A stretch of 64,000 nt of DNA from Polyangiaceae bacterium (GTDB lineage: Bacteria > Myxococcota_A > Polyangia > Polyangiales > Polyangiaceae). The translations under genes and the position numbers were made by a program. This document shows positions 8,448 through 17,241 of this stretch, in pieces (position 1 is the stretch's first letter; every line of letters begins with the position of its first letter). The stretch lies in contig JAICTZ010000011.1 of NCBI GenBank assembly GCA_025936115.1, positions 158,755 to 222,754 on the forward strand, in the 5' to 3' direction. Under the pieces are notes generated by a model. That model was not told where the DNA came from, did no database searches, and saw nothing but the letters and a program-made list of their open reading frames with translations.

Positions 8448-9049
8448 GGGCGACCGAGCGCCTCCCGGAGTTGTTCGTAGGCCCGAAATGCGCGAAGCTT
8501 CACCGCGCTCTCGCTCACACCGAGGATCTGCGAGGCGTCCGCTACGCTCTGGCCTTCGAAGCGGATCAAGATGAACGCTTCGCGATTGACCTCGGACATG
8601 CGCGCGAGCGTTCGCTCGACGATAGCGGCGCGTTCCAGCGCGGAGGCGGCTTCCTCGGCGTTCGTCTCGAGTCCCGTCGGCACTTCGTGCTCCTGGATGT
8701 CGATGCTCGCGCGCGAAACCTTCGTCTTGAACGAGCGCGTGTGCGTCACGTAGCAATTGCGCGCGATGGCGTAGGCCCAGGGCAAGACGGCGCCGCTGCG
8801 CGCGAACGAACCGCGCGCGCGGTGCATGCGCAAAAACGTCTCCTGCACGAGATCGCCCGCGAGCTCGTCGGAGCCGGCGAGCCGGCGCAAGAACGAGTGC
8901 AGCCGCGGAGCGAGCGCGTCGAACACCTCACCGAACGCGCGATCGTCGCCGTCGGCGTAGCGGCTCATCGCGCGGTCGATCGCGCTCGCGTCGACGCCCG
9001 TCGCCGGGGCCGCCGACGAGGCGGCTACCGACCGCTCGAGCGCGCTCAT
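8444..9049 (-). CDS. ECF RNA polymerase sigma factor
   Basis: The 201-residue protein contains region 2 at about residues 30-100 ('YADGDDRAFGEVFDALAPRL', then 'GDLVQETFLRMHRARGSF') and region 4 at about 145-195 ('EAFILIRFEGQSVADASQIL', 'SESAVKLRAFRAYEQLREAL'). It recruits RNA polymerase to stress-response promoters. The gene is directly coupled to an NrsF-type partner, so activity is probably controlled by membrane sequestration. This arrangement is known for heavy-metal or singlet-oxygen type ECF systems; the inducer here is unknown. Confidence 0.9.
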   Translation of the reverse strand: MSALERSVAASSAAPATGVDASAIDRAMSRYADGDDRAFGEVFDALAPRLHSFLRRLAGSDELAGDLVQETFLRMHRARGSFARSGAVLPWAYAIARNCYVTHTRSFKTKVSRASIDIQEHEVPTGLETNAEEAASALERAAIVERTLARMSEVNREAFILIRFEGQSVADASQILGVSESAVKLRAFRAYEQLREALGRP

Positions 9050-9119
9050 TCACCTCCGCTTAGCAAAAGCCTCGCGCGCCGCCCATCCCTAGTACCGCAA
9101 CCCGGATCTCCGATCCCGG

Positions 9120-10106
9120 CTACTTCGCCGGCTTCTTCTTGAAGGCTGCTTCCGCGCCGAGCTTCAGGATCACGTCCAGGGCGGCGTCGGGGTATTTCGC
9201 CTTCATTTTAGCCTGCAGTTCCGCTGGCTTCTTCGAGCTGCCGAGCGCCTCGTCGAAAGCGACTAGGTAGTTTTTGGTGAAGGCGAGATTGTCGGGATTC
9301 TGCTGGCGCTCCGGCTTCTGGTGCCCGGGAACGACCACGGTTGCCTTGAGCGTGCCGAGCTGGTCGAGGGCGCCTTCCCACGTCTTGCGCTGCTCGGGCG
9401 TGGTCTCCGCAGTCCACGGGAAAACCTGGTCGTAGACGATGTCGCCCGTCACGAGCGCGTGGAGCGAGGGGATCGAGACGTAGGAGTTTTCGGACTCGTC
9501 ACCTTGCACGCCGCCCGTGACTTCGAGCTTTTGACCTTCGAGCTCGAGCGCCGTACCGCTCATGGCTTCAGGCAAGAAGGGCTTGGCGGTGATCGTCTCT
9601 TTGTAGAGCGGCTTCCACTGCTTCACCTTGGCTTCCCAGGTCTTTTGGATTTCAGTGACGGTCGCCGGTAACGCGACGAGCTTCGCGTTCGGGAATGCTT
9701 CCTTGATCGAGACGAAGCCGAAGTAGTGGTCGGGATGGCTGTGCGTGACGTAGACGAGCGTCAGGTTCTTGCCGCTCTCCTTGACGGCATCGGCGACGCG
9801 CTTGCCGTCGGCGATCGTGAATTGCGCGTCGATGAGCACGGCGTCCTTGTCGCCGGTGATGAGCGTCGAATTGGCGAGAAAGCCTTCGGGCGAGCCCGTC
9901 ACCACGCGCAGCTTGAGTTTCGGCGCGGGAGGCGGCGTGGGTGTCACCGCCGTCAAGGTGACCGCAGGAGCGGGAGGCACGACCGTCGCCGGCGCAGGGT
10001 CCGGCGTTGGGGGCGGAGGGGACGCGGGAGCGGGCTCGGAGCCGCCGCAGGCGAACGTCGAGAGTGCGAGCGCCGCGCCCGCGAACCATTGCTCTACGAT
10101 CTTCAT
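9120..10106 (-). CDS. Periplasmic metallo-beta-lactamase-fold hydrolase lipoprotein
   Basis: The 328-residue protein starts with a lipoprotein signal (LSTFACGGSEP, lipid Cys at about residue 20) and a Pro/Ala/Val linker up to about residue 65. An MBL-fold domain follows with the zinc-binding motif 'THSHPDHYFG' and a second 'ALVTGDIVYD', then 'VVPGHQKP'. It is probably a zinc hydrolase anchored in the outer membrane and facing the periplasm; the substrate is unknown. The start is set at ATG 10104-10106 because it places the signal peptide at the very N-terminus. An upstream extension of 54 residues has no signal character. Confidence 0.82.
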   Translation of the reverse strand: MKIVEQWFAGAALALSTFACGGSEPAPASPPPPTPDPAPATVVPPAPAVTLTAVTPTPPPAPKLKLRVVTGSPEGFLANSTLITGDKDAVLIDAQFTIADGKRVADAVKESGKNLTLVYVTHSHPDHYFGFVSIKEAFPNAKLVALPATVTEIQKTWEAKVKQWKPLYKETITAKPFLPEAMSGTALELEGQKLEVTGGVQGDESENSYVSIPSLHALVTGDIVYDQVFPWTAETTPEQRKTWEGALDQLGTLKATVVVPGHQKPERQQNPDNLAFTKNYLVAFDEALGSSKKPAELQAKMKAKYPDAALDVILKLGAEAAFKKKPAK

Positions 10107-10346
10107 GCTGAGTCTCCTCGAAAAGCGCCCGGTTGCTTCAGCGACCCGGCGCGCGCAGACTATAGGACCGCTGGACGCCGCTGCCGAGCCAGGCGGCGAA
10201 GCTTCCCTGTCGTTCATGCTCTTCGAGCATTTTCGCAACAACGACCGGGTGCGAAAATCCGGCCCCAAATGGGCCGAAGCGGCAGGGCGTCGGGAGGACG
10301 CGGCTGCCGCTTCGTCTTGGTTTGCGGGAGATGAGCCCGCGCTCGC

Positions 10347-11552
10347 TCAGAAGAAGAACTGAGCCTGGGTCGTCCAGATCAGGTCCTTGCGCGTCCGCTC
10401 GTCCCTGGGCTCGGTCTTACGCCAACCGACATCGGTCTTGAGGTTGAAGTTGTGCTTCATGACCCACAGGTTGAGACCGCCGTGCGGCGCGAGGATCGTC
10501 ACTGAGTCTTTGCGACCCTTGAGATACTCGACGAACACGATCGGTTCGATGATGCCGTGGCGGAAGCCAACCTCGCCGAACATCGAGGAGGCGCCGGCCG
10601 GGATCAGCGTCTGTCCCGGCACCGAGCCCTCGCCGTAGTAGAAGTAGTTGGCTTTGACGATTAGCTCGTCGGCTGCGGTGAACGGATAATCGACGAACGC
10701 GTCGCCGCTCAAGGCGTAGTAGTCGCCGTACTTGCCGTCGAGCTTGATGGCGGACCTCGACTGCCAGTCGCCGCCGACGCCCACTGAGATGATCGGGTGC
10801 TCGGCGAAGTAGATGCCCTTCATGAAGAAGTCGGGCTCCGAGCCGAGGATGTTGCCGCGGATCATGCCGACGAGGCGCGGAACGCTACCAGGGTTCAGCG
10901 TGGTGCGCGGCGCAGTGGGTGCCGGCAGTGAGCCGTTACGAACGCCCTCCATCACGGCCAGGCGGTAGCCAAGGTGGTCCTGCAATGCCAGGCCGCGGAA
11001 CTGGATGCCCGCATCGCGGAAGACGCGCTGCGCGGGGAACTTGACCATGTCCGAGTGGTAATCGAGCGTGTTCAGGCTGGTCGCGCCTTCAATCGTGTGA
11101 TGGCTGAGTGGCGCGAGCATGAGGCCGGCGTCGACCTTGAACTCCGGGATCACCGTGTACGTGAGGAACGCGTCCTGCACGAACGTCCGCATGCTGAAGT
11201 CGCCGTTCTTACCGAGATTCGGCTCGTCGGTCTCGACGAAAAAGCTGATTTGCTTCGTTGCCGAGCCCCAGAGCATGAGCCGCGCACGCCGGAGAAAGAT
11301 GTCGTAGTTCGGGCCGTTCCCTCGCGCGTTGCCGATGCCGGGCGAGCAGCCCGGGCGCGTCCCGTCCGCATTGCCGCAGGCGCCGTGGCCGCCGAACGAG
11401 CTCTGGCCCGTCATCTGGAATTGAGGCTGGAGCAGCGCGCCGACGTTGACGGAGATGCCTTTTTCCTTGTCTTCCACGACGGGCACGGCGCCGGCGACGC
11501 GCCCCAAGAGCAAGGTGGTTGCTAAACTGAACAGAGCGAATGCTTGTTTCAC
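10347..11552 (-). CDS. Outer membrane porin-like beta-barrel protein
   Basis: The 401-residue protein has a signal peptide ending near 'GRVAGAVPVV'. The body alternates polar and aromatic residues as expected for a beta-barrel of the phosphate-selective porin O/P type and ends with a terminal Phe triplet (TTQAQFFF), a BAM recognition feature. A Cys/Gly loop near residues 55-80 ('GHGACGNADGTRPGCSPG') is unusual. It starts 33 bp downstream of the MFS transporter stop on the same strand, suggesting joint outer- and inner-membrane uptake of one substrate. Confidence 0.78.
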   Translation of the reverse strand: MKQAFALFSLATTLLLGRVAGAVPVVEDKEKGISVNVGALLQPQFQMTGQSSFGGHGACGNADGTRPGCSPGIGNARGNGPNYDIFLRRARLMLWGSATKQISFFVETDEPNLGKNGDFSMRTFVQDAFLTYTVIPEFKVDAGLMLAPLSHHTIEGATSLNTLDYHSDMVKFPAQRVFRDAGIQFRGLALQDHLGYRLAVMEGVRNGSLPAPTAPRTTLNPGSVPRLVGMIRGNILGSEPDFFMKGIYFAEHPIISVGVGGDWQSRSAIKLDGKYGDYYALSGDAFVDYPFTAADELIVKANYFYYGEGSVPGQTLIPAGASSMFGEVGFRHGIIEPIVFVEYLKGRKDSVTILAPHGGLNLWVMKHNFNLKTDVGWRKTEPRDERTRKDLIWTTQAQFFF

Positions 11553-11585
11553 GATAACCTCGTAATCAAAAGAACGCGCGCGGGG

Positions 11586-13196
11586 TCAGATCGTCTCAAG
11601 GTGATGGTCCTTGGATTCACGGATGAAGATCATGCCGATGACCGCCGTCGCCGCCGCGACCACGACGGGATACCAAAGTCCCGCGTAGATGTTGCCGCTG
11701 GCAGCGACCATGGCGGACACGGTCAGCGGCAGCATGCCGCCGAACCAGCCGTTACCGATGTGGTACGGCAAGGACATCGACGTGTAGCGAATGCGGGTGG
11801 GGAAGAGTTCCACCAAGAACGCTGCGATTGGCCCGTACACCATGGTCACGTAAATCAGCTGGACCAGAACGAGCAGCACCAGCATGAAGGAATTGACCTC
11901 AGCGGGGTTCGCCTTGGCGGGATAACCGAGATCCTTCAGCTTGGTCGTGAGCGCCTTTTCATCGAAGCCGTTGAAGACGGCGTCGTTGATGTGGATGACC
12001 GGCGGCTGACCCGGGAGCCCTGCCACCGTCTCGTACGACAGGCTGCGCTTGGTCAAGAAATCCTGCGCCTTGTCGCATTGGCTGTAGACGGTCTTCGGGT
12101 TCGGGAACAGGTGAACCTGGCAGTCGTTGGCTTGCAGCTGAATGTGAGTCTTGTCGATGAACGACTCGAGCGCCGGATTCCCGAAGTGCGTCATCGCCTT
12201 GTAGATCGGAAAGTAGGTGAGGGCGGCGAGGATGCAGCCCGTCATCATGATCTTCTTGCGGCCAATGCGATCGGACAGCCAGCCGAAGAACACGAATAGG
12301 CCCGTGCCGAGGAAGAGCGCGATCGTGAGGATGTTGTAGGAGGTCATCCAATCGATCTTGAGCGCGCCGGTGAGGAAGAAGAGCGCGTAAAACTGACCGG
12401 TGTACCAAACGACGCCTTGACCCGCGGCGGCGCCGAACAGCGCGAGCAACACGATCTTCAGGTTCTTCCAGTCGGCGAAGCTGTCGCGGAGCGGCGCCTT
12501 GCTCGTCTTGCCCTCCGCCTTCATCTGGAGGAAGGCCGGCGATTCGTTGAGCTTCATGCGGATGTAGACGGAGACGCCGAGCAGGACCAGCGAGACAAGG
12601 AACGGAATGCGCCAGCCCCACGTCTTGAAGGTCGTTTCGTCGAAGACGCGGCGGCAGACGCCGATCACGATCAGTGAGAGGAAGAAGCCGAGCGTCGCCG
12701 TCGTTTGAATCCAGCTAGTGTGGAGGCCCCGCTTTTCCGTGGGCGCGTGCTCGGCGACGTACGTCGCGGCACCGCCGTATTCACCGCCGAGCGCGAGTCC
12801 TTGCGCGAGCCGCAGCGTGACGAGCAGAATCGGCGACAGCATGCCGATGCTCTCGTAAGTCGGCATGAGACCAACGGCTGCGGTCGAAAGACCCATCACC
12901 AGAATCGTGACGAGGAAGGTGTATTTGCGTCCGACCAGATCGCCGATACGACCGAACACCAGCGCGCCGAAGGGTCGCACCAAGAACCCGGCGGCATAGG
13001 CCGCGAAGCTCGCGAGCAGTGCGGCGGTCGCGTTTCCTTTCGGAAAGAACAACGCCGCGAAGAAGGGCGCGAGAGTCGCGTAGAGATAGAAATCGTACCA
13101 CTCGAATACGGTGCCGAGTGACGAGGCAAAGATGACTCGTTGCTTCTCGCGGGTAGTCGCACCCATCGAGTTGCCAATCGCTGCTGTGTTAGCCAT
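11586..13196 (-). CDS. MFS transporter, metabolite:H+ symporter (MHS) type
   Basis: The 536-residue inner-membrane protein has twelve predicted helices. MHS-family marks include 'SSLGTVFEWYDFYLYATLAP' in helix 1, 'RPFGALVFGRIGDLVGRK' in loop 2-3 and 'LSDRIGRKKIMMTG' in loop 8-9. Relatives (KgtP, ProP, ShiA) import organic acids or osmolytes with protons. A soluble insert of roughly 100 residues with two cysteines (near 'NDCQVHLF' and 'YSQCDKAQ') sits after helix 9 and makes the protein longer than typical KgtP (about 430). The start is ATG 13194-13196. It is the first gene of a likely operon with the porin. Confidence 0.87.
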   Translation of the reverse strand: MANTAAIGNSMGATTREKQRVIFASSLGTVFEWYDFYLYATLAPFFAALFFPKGNATAALLASFAAYAAGFLVRPFGALVFGRIGDLVGRKYTFLVTILVMGLSTAAVGLMPTYESIGMLSPILLVTLRLAQGLALGGEYGGAATYVAEHAPTEKRGLHTSWIQTTATLGFFLSLIVIGVCRRVFDETTFKTWGWRIPFLVSLVLLGVSVYIRMKLNESPAFLQMKAEGKTSKAPLRDSFADWKNLKIVLLALFGAAAGQGVVWYTGQFYALFFLTGALKIDWMTSYNILTIALFLGTGLFVFFGWLSDRIGRKKIMMTGCILAALTYFPIYKAMTHFGNPALESFIDKTHIQLQANDCQVHLFPNPKTVYSQCDKAQDFLTKRSLSYETVAGLPGQPPVIHINDAVFNGFDEKALTTKLKDLGYPAKANPAEVNSFMLVLLVLVQLIYVTMVYGPIAAFLVELFPTRIRYTSMSLPYHIGNGWFGGMLPLTVSAMVAASGNIYAGLWYPVVVAAATAVIGMIFIRESKDHHLETI

Positions 13197-13483
13197 GGGT
13201 CGCCTCGTGTCTCCTTGCGCTCCGGTGCCGGCACGCGGCCCTCTCGCCGCACGCACCGGTTGGCTAGGCTAAAAATGCCTGCCCGAGGAACGCACTTCGG
13301 GGACGCTAGTGCGAGCGCACCACACATCGCAATAGAAGATGTGTCGAGTGAGCGCTTTGGGCTGCGGGCCGAGCGCGGGCAAAAGCCGGCTCAAAACCGG
13401 CGCATAAATGAGAACGGCCGCAGGACAATTTTGCCGCGAGCCTGACGGAGTGCGAGCGGGTCGCGGGAAATCTCACCCCTGAA
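13197..13483. other. Intergenic region upstream of the MFS/porin pair
   Basis: About 287 bp without a supported gene. It must contain the promoter of the MFS transporter on the minus strand and the terminator of the polysaccharide deacetylase gene's neighbour region. The short imperfect inverted sequence GCGAGCGCACC near 13312 is unremarkable. I see no RNA gene or repeat. Confidence 0.4.
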
Positions 13484-14893
13484 TCAGGGAGAGATCGTGA
13501 CGGAACCCGCGTCGAGCGTGACTTCGTAGTAGCCGTGCTCGTCCCAGGTGAGCTCGGTGCCTAGTTGTTTCACGGTGCCGCCGTCGACCGTCACGCGCAA
13601 GTACTGCCCAGACGGGAAATGAGCGGGCAACGTCCACGAATAAACGAGGTCATCGCCGTCGTGCGCCGCCGTTAGCGCGGATACGACCTTTTGCGCGCGC
13701 CAGTACGCACCGACGTTGATGAGTGAATCCACCCAGACGTCGCCCTTGTCGCGCGCGTAAGTCATTGCGGCGACGACCTCGGCCGGATCGACGGGATGGT
13801 AGCCTTCGTTCGAGCCGGGCAAGAGCGAATGATTGAGGATGATGCGCCACGAATGCTTCGACTCCACGTCGTCCGTCACTAGGTTGAAACCGCCGACCGC
13901 GGTCTCACCCTGGTTGGCGATGTGGCACGGCAGATCATACGGGTTCGTGCCGTCGTTCGGCGTCACGCCCGCTGGGTTGTCGTAGACGCCGCGGTTCAAC
14001 AGAAAGCGAGAACTTGCGGGGACTTGCCAGCCGCCGTCGCCCATGGGCGCGGCCATCGAATACGGACCTTGGATGCCATACGCCGTCTCGAGATGCGTCT
14101 GACAATCGTCGAGCTCGGCGTCGACGCCGCTGAACCCGCCCCAGCCGCAGCTCGTGCCGTTCGCGTTGCAGTGGTGCATCGTGTGATTACCGAGCTCGTG
14201 GCCATCGTTCGCGGCCGTCTGCCAGCCGAGCTTGCCGCCGTCATTGCCGCAAACGAGATAGAACGTCATGCGCACGCCGACCGCGTTCAGCGCCGCATAG
14301 TAGTCGAGCTGCGACTGGAGTGAATCGTCGAACGTGAACGAGATGGCGCCGCTGAAGCCCGCCCAGTCGACGACGTCGAGATTGCCCGGAGTGCCCGATG
14401 GTTTCGCGATGCCGGTCGTGGGAGGCACCGGGAGCGACGATTTCCCGCCGACCACGACCATGCCGCCCGAGCCGCCCGTCGCGACGCCTTCCCCCGCTGA
14501 GCCACCGATGCCGCCTTCGCCCGCTGAGCCACCGATGCCGCCTTCGCCCGCTGAGCCACCGATGCCGCCTTCGCCGCCGGGGCTCGTGTCGCTGCCCCCC
14601 GTTGCGTCCGAGCCGCCGGTTGCGCCCGTGCTGCCGCCCTGCGCCCCCGTGCCTCCGCCCTTGCCGGCGGTGCCACCTTTGGCGCCGGAACCCCCTTTGC
14701 CCGCGGTCGACATGCCGCCGCTCGACCCGCCCTTGCCCGCATTGCTCGAGCCGCCACTACCGCCCGTAGTTCCTCCACTGGCGCTCTTCCCGGCCGTGCC
14801 CGCGGTGCCCTCGCCCATATTCGGCGGATCGACACACGCGACGAACAACGTCAAAACACCCGCGGCCGCCTCGAATACCCGCAAGCTACGCAT
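13484..14893 (-). CDS. Polysaccharide deacetylase-like lipoprotein with Gly-rich linker
   Basis: The 469-residue secreted protein has a lipobox ('LTLFVACVDPP') with lipid Cys near residue 21. A Gly/Ser-rich linker of about 130 residues follows, and then a NodB-like carbohydrate esterase domain. The domain shows 'AISFTFDDS' (catalytic Asp pair) and 'GHELGNHTMHH' (zinc ligands). It probably deacetylates peptidoglycan or an exopolysaccharide at the cell surface. The C-terminal ~75 residues look like a small beta domain. The start at ATG 14891-14893 fits the signal peptide; the longer open frame does not. Confidence 0.83.
   Translation of the reverse strand: MRSLRVFEAAAGVLTLFVACVDPPNMGEGTAGTAGKSASGGTTGGSGGSSNAGKGGSSGGMSTAGKGGSGAKGGTAGKGGGTGAQGGSTGATGGSDATGGSDTSPGGEGGIGGSAGEGGIGGSAGEGGIGGSAGEGVATGGSGGMVVVGGKSSLPVPPTTGIAKPSGTPGNLDVVDWAGFSGAISFTFDDSLQSQLDYYAALNAVGVRMTFYLVCGNDGGKLGWQTAANDGHELGNHTMHHCNANGTSCGWGGFSGVDAELDDCQTHLETAYGIQGPYSMAAPMGDGGWQVPASSRFLLNRGVYDNPAGVTPNDGTNPYDLPCHIANQGETAVGGFNLVTDDVESKHSWRIILNHSLLPGSNEGYHPVDPAEVVAAMTYARDKGDVWVDSLINVGAYWRAQKVVSALTAAHDGDDLVYSWTLPAHFPSGQYLRVTVDGGTVKQLGTELTWDEHGYYEVTLDAGSVTISP
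14488..14568 (-). repeat. Three 27-bp tandem repeats in the deacetylase linker
   Basis: Three nearly identical 27-bp units (14488-14514, 14515-14541, 14542-14568) encode the peptide GGIGGSAGE three times within the Gly-rich linker. Near-identity at the DNA level points to recent slippage or recombination and likely length variation among strains. Confidence 0.85.
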
Positions 14894-15195
14894 CGACACG
14901 CCTCGAGACGTTAGCAGCAAGGGCGCGCCGTTGCCTGGGCCGGCACGGGTTCTGCCAGCGTTTTTGTAGTGGTTTGTGCGATGCGACACTCGCCCCGCGC
15001 CCGCAGCCCGAGGCAAAAACGGCAAGTCGGTGCGCCCACGTCGTACTCACGCCCACACGGACGAGGCGCATCGCGAGGCTGATTCGGCGCCGCGCGATGC
15101 ACTACTCTACAAGCGTCAATTCTGTCACTCCCGCGCTCGGCCGGCCGCATGGAAGATACGGCGCGCGGTCGACCCGAACGCGTTCGCACGCGCGC
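14894..15195. promoter_or_regulatory. Divergent promoter region, deacetylase and winged-helix gene
   Basis: About 300 bp separates the minus-strand deacetylase start from the plus-strand ATG at 15196. It contains no supported gene. Both promoters must lie here; TTTTTGTAGTGGTTTG near 14961 is the only AT-richer spot. The exact elements cannot be assigned. Confidence 0.35.
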
Positions 15196-16185
15196 ATGAC
15201 CGTCGAGCTCTTGATTCAAGCCATCGTCCGTCAGACGACGATCTTGATCGCCCAGCTCGCGACCTCGGGCGACACGCGCGCGCCGCTCGCTCACGTTGCG
15301 CACCAGGTGTTCTTGGAGCTCGTGCGGGAGCTCGAGCGCCAGGGCGTGAGCCGCAAGGTGAGCGCGGACATGTTCGGTCTCGGCCTTCGCACCTACCAGC
15401 GTAAAATCCAGCGTTTCTCCGAGAGCTCGACGGACCAGGGGCGTTCGCTGTGGGTGGCCGTGCTCGACTTCATTCAGAGCGCCGGGAGCGCGAGCCGCGC
15501 CGACATCTTCGTGCGCTTCGCGGGGGACGACGACGCGCAGGTTCGCGCCGTGCTGCACGATCTTTGCGAAAGCGGACTCATCACTCCGGCAGGCAGCGGC
15601 GCGACGCTCACTTACCAGATCACCTCCGACGAAGAGCTCGCGCGGCTGCGGCAACTCCGCAAAAACGACGGCCTCGACGAGCTGCTCTGGGCGCTCATCT
15701 ACCGTGAGGGGCCGCTCGCCTTTTCCGAGCTCGCCGCGCAAAAGCTCGACGAAGTGGAGCTCGGCCGCGCGCTCGGGCGACTCGTCGACACGGGCCGCGT
15801 CGAGTTTTCAGCCGAGGAGCGCGTCTACCGCGCGAAGCACTTGGTCGTGCCGCTCGGCTCGCCCGTCGGCTGGGAGGCCGCGGTGTTCGATCACTTCAAG
15901 GCGCTCGTGAACACCGTGACCCAACGTCTCGGCGGCGACCGCTCGAGCGCGACTTTGGCGAACCGGGTCGGCGGCAGCACTTACACCCTGGACGTCTGGT
16001 CCGGCCACCCGCACGCTGAAGAGGCGTATCGGACCCTCGGCGAGCTCCGCCAGCGTCTCGGCGACTTGCGCGTCAAGGTCGAAGAGTACAATGCGGCGCA
16101 CGAGATGCCGGACGAGTTGACGCAGGTCGTGCTCTACGTTGGCCAGTGCCTGATCCGCCAGGGCAGCGACGACACGGAAGGTTGA
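15196..16185 (+). CDS. Conserved hypothetical protein with probable tandem winged-helix domains
   Basis: The 329-residue protein has an N-terminal helical segment ending in a helix-turn-helix-like stretch ('KVSADMFGLGLRTYQRKIQR', about residues 53-72). Segments resembling winged helices follow: 'SRADIFVRF..DDAQVRAVLHDLCESGLI' around 100-130, and 'AFSELAAQKLDEVELGRAL' around 180-200. A C-terminal alpha/beta part closes the protein. The domains suggest a cytoplasmic DNA- or RNA-binding regulator. I do not recognise a named family. The start is ATG 15196; the frame remains open upstream, but the residues there are low-complexity Arg/Thr-rich sequence. Confidence 0.6.
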   Translation: MTVELLIQAIVRQTTILIAQLATSGDTRAPLAHVAHQVFLELVRELERQGVSRKVSADMFGLGLRTYQRKIQRFSESSTDQGRSLWVAVLDFIQSAGSASRADIFVRFAGDDDAQVRAVLHDLCESGLITPAGSGATLTYQITSDEELARLRQLRKNDGLDELLWALIYREGPLAFSELAAQKLDEVELGRALGRLVDTGRVEFSAEERVYRAKHLVVPLGSPVGWEAAVFDHFKALVNTVTQRLGGDRSSATLANRVGGSTYTLDVWSGHPHAEEAYRTLGELRQRLGDLRVKVEEYNAAHEMPDELTQVVLYVGQCLIRQGSDDTEG

Positions 16186-16191
16186 GCGAGC

Positions 16192-17241
16192 TTGTCACCG
16201 CTACGCATCGCGCTCCGCGCTCTGGTCCTTTGCGCAAGCTGTGCGCTGTTCTTCGCCTGCGGTAACGCGAAGGATGCGCCCGAGATCGGGAGCGAGACGC
16301 ACTTTCTGTCGGCGTGCGACGGCGGGTGCGGTGCAGACGCCGAGTGCGTCTGCGGCGTGTGCACCCAGCGCTGCGAGGACGACGCCGTTTGCAGCACGCT
16401 CTCGGCGGGCGCCTCGTGCGTGCCGCTCGCGCCGCGCGTCGCCGAAGGACGCTGCGCCGACGACGCTGCGGCCGTCTGCGATCTCACGTGCCTCGTCGAC
16501 GTCGATTGCGCGCCGCTCGGGGGGGACTTTCGCTGCCAAGCCGGCTATTGCCGCAACGGGAGCCCGCCGGAGCCGGTGGCAGCGACGTGTACGGTCTCAC
16601 CGCTCGCGGGCTCGGACGTAGCCGTCATCGGCGATTCCCTGATCGAGCTCAGCACGTTCACGGCGGATCTCGAGGCGGCGCTCGTGTCCGCGGGAGCGCT
16701 CCCGGACGGCGAGCACGTGCGTGACTACGCCTCGCATCTCTACTCGGTGCTCGCAGGCGGGACGCTCGGCATCGCGACCCAATGGACGAGCGCGCGCGCC
16801 GACGGGCCCGTGCGTGTCGTCGTGCTGGAGGGCGGCGCGACGGACGTGTTGAACGCGCCGTGCGGCTCCGCGCCGACCGCGGACTGCCCCGCCGTGCAAG
16901 CCGCGGCGAGCGGAGCGGAAGCGCTACTCGCCGAATTCGCCGCCGACGGCGTCGAGCACGTCGTTTACGCTTTCTACAACGACTTCGACAACGCACCCGT
17001 CAAAGCCGGCATCGACGTGCTGCGCCCGTTCATCGAAAACGCCTGTGGACGCGCGGGGCTCCCCTGCGAGTTCCTCGATTTACGGCCGAGCTTTGCGGGA
17101 CACCCCGAGTACTTGGGGCCGGACGGCATCGTGTGGAGCGACTCGGGTGCCTCCGCGAGCGCCGACGCGGTGACTCGTGTGATGCTCGATCGCTGCGTTG
17201 CCTGGCCTACGTCAGAGGCTAGTGCAAGTACTTCGAGATGA
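16192..17241 (+). CDS. Cys-rich secreted SGNH-like hydrolase lipoprotein
   Basis: The 349-residue protein begins at TTG 16192, 6 bp after the preceding stop. It has a lipobox 'ALFFACGNAK' (lipid Cys about residue 23). Residues 40-135 are Cys-rich with an EGF/'CGVCTQRC'-like pattern seen in myxobacterial surface lipoproteins. From about residue 143 a hydrolase-like domain starts with 'VAVIGDSLIELS', an SGNH block I (GDS nucleophile), with a later 'VVLEGGATDVLNAP' resembling block III. A clear SGNH block V (DxxH) is not obvious, so activity is uncertain. It ends inside the convergent hydrolase gene, overlapping it by 23 bp. Confidence 0.6.
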   Translation: MSPLRIALRALVLCASCALFFACGNAKDAPEIGSETHFLSACDGGCGADAECVCGVCTQRCEDDAVCSTLSAGASCVPLAPRVAEGRCADDAAAVCDLTCLVDVDCAPLGGDFRCQAGYCRNGSPPEPVAATCTVSPLAGSDVAVIGDSLIELSTFTADLEAALVSAGALPDGEHVRDYASHLYSVLAGGTLGIATQWTSARADGPVRVVVLEGGATDVLNAPCGSAPTADCPAVQAAASGAEALLAEFAADGVEHVVYAFYNDFDNAPVKAGIDVLRPFIENACGRAGLPCEFLDLRPSFAGHPEYLGPDGIVWSDSGASASADAVTRVMLDRCVAWPTSEASASTSR

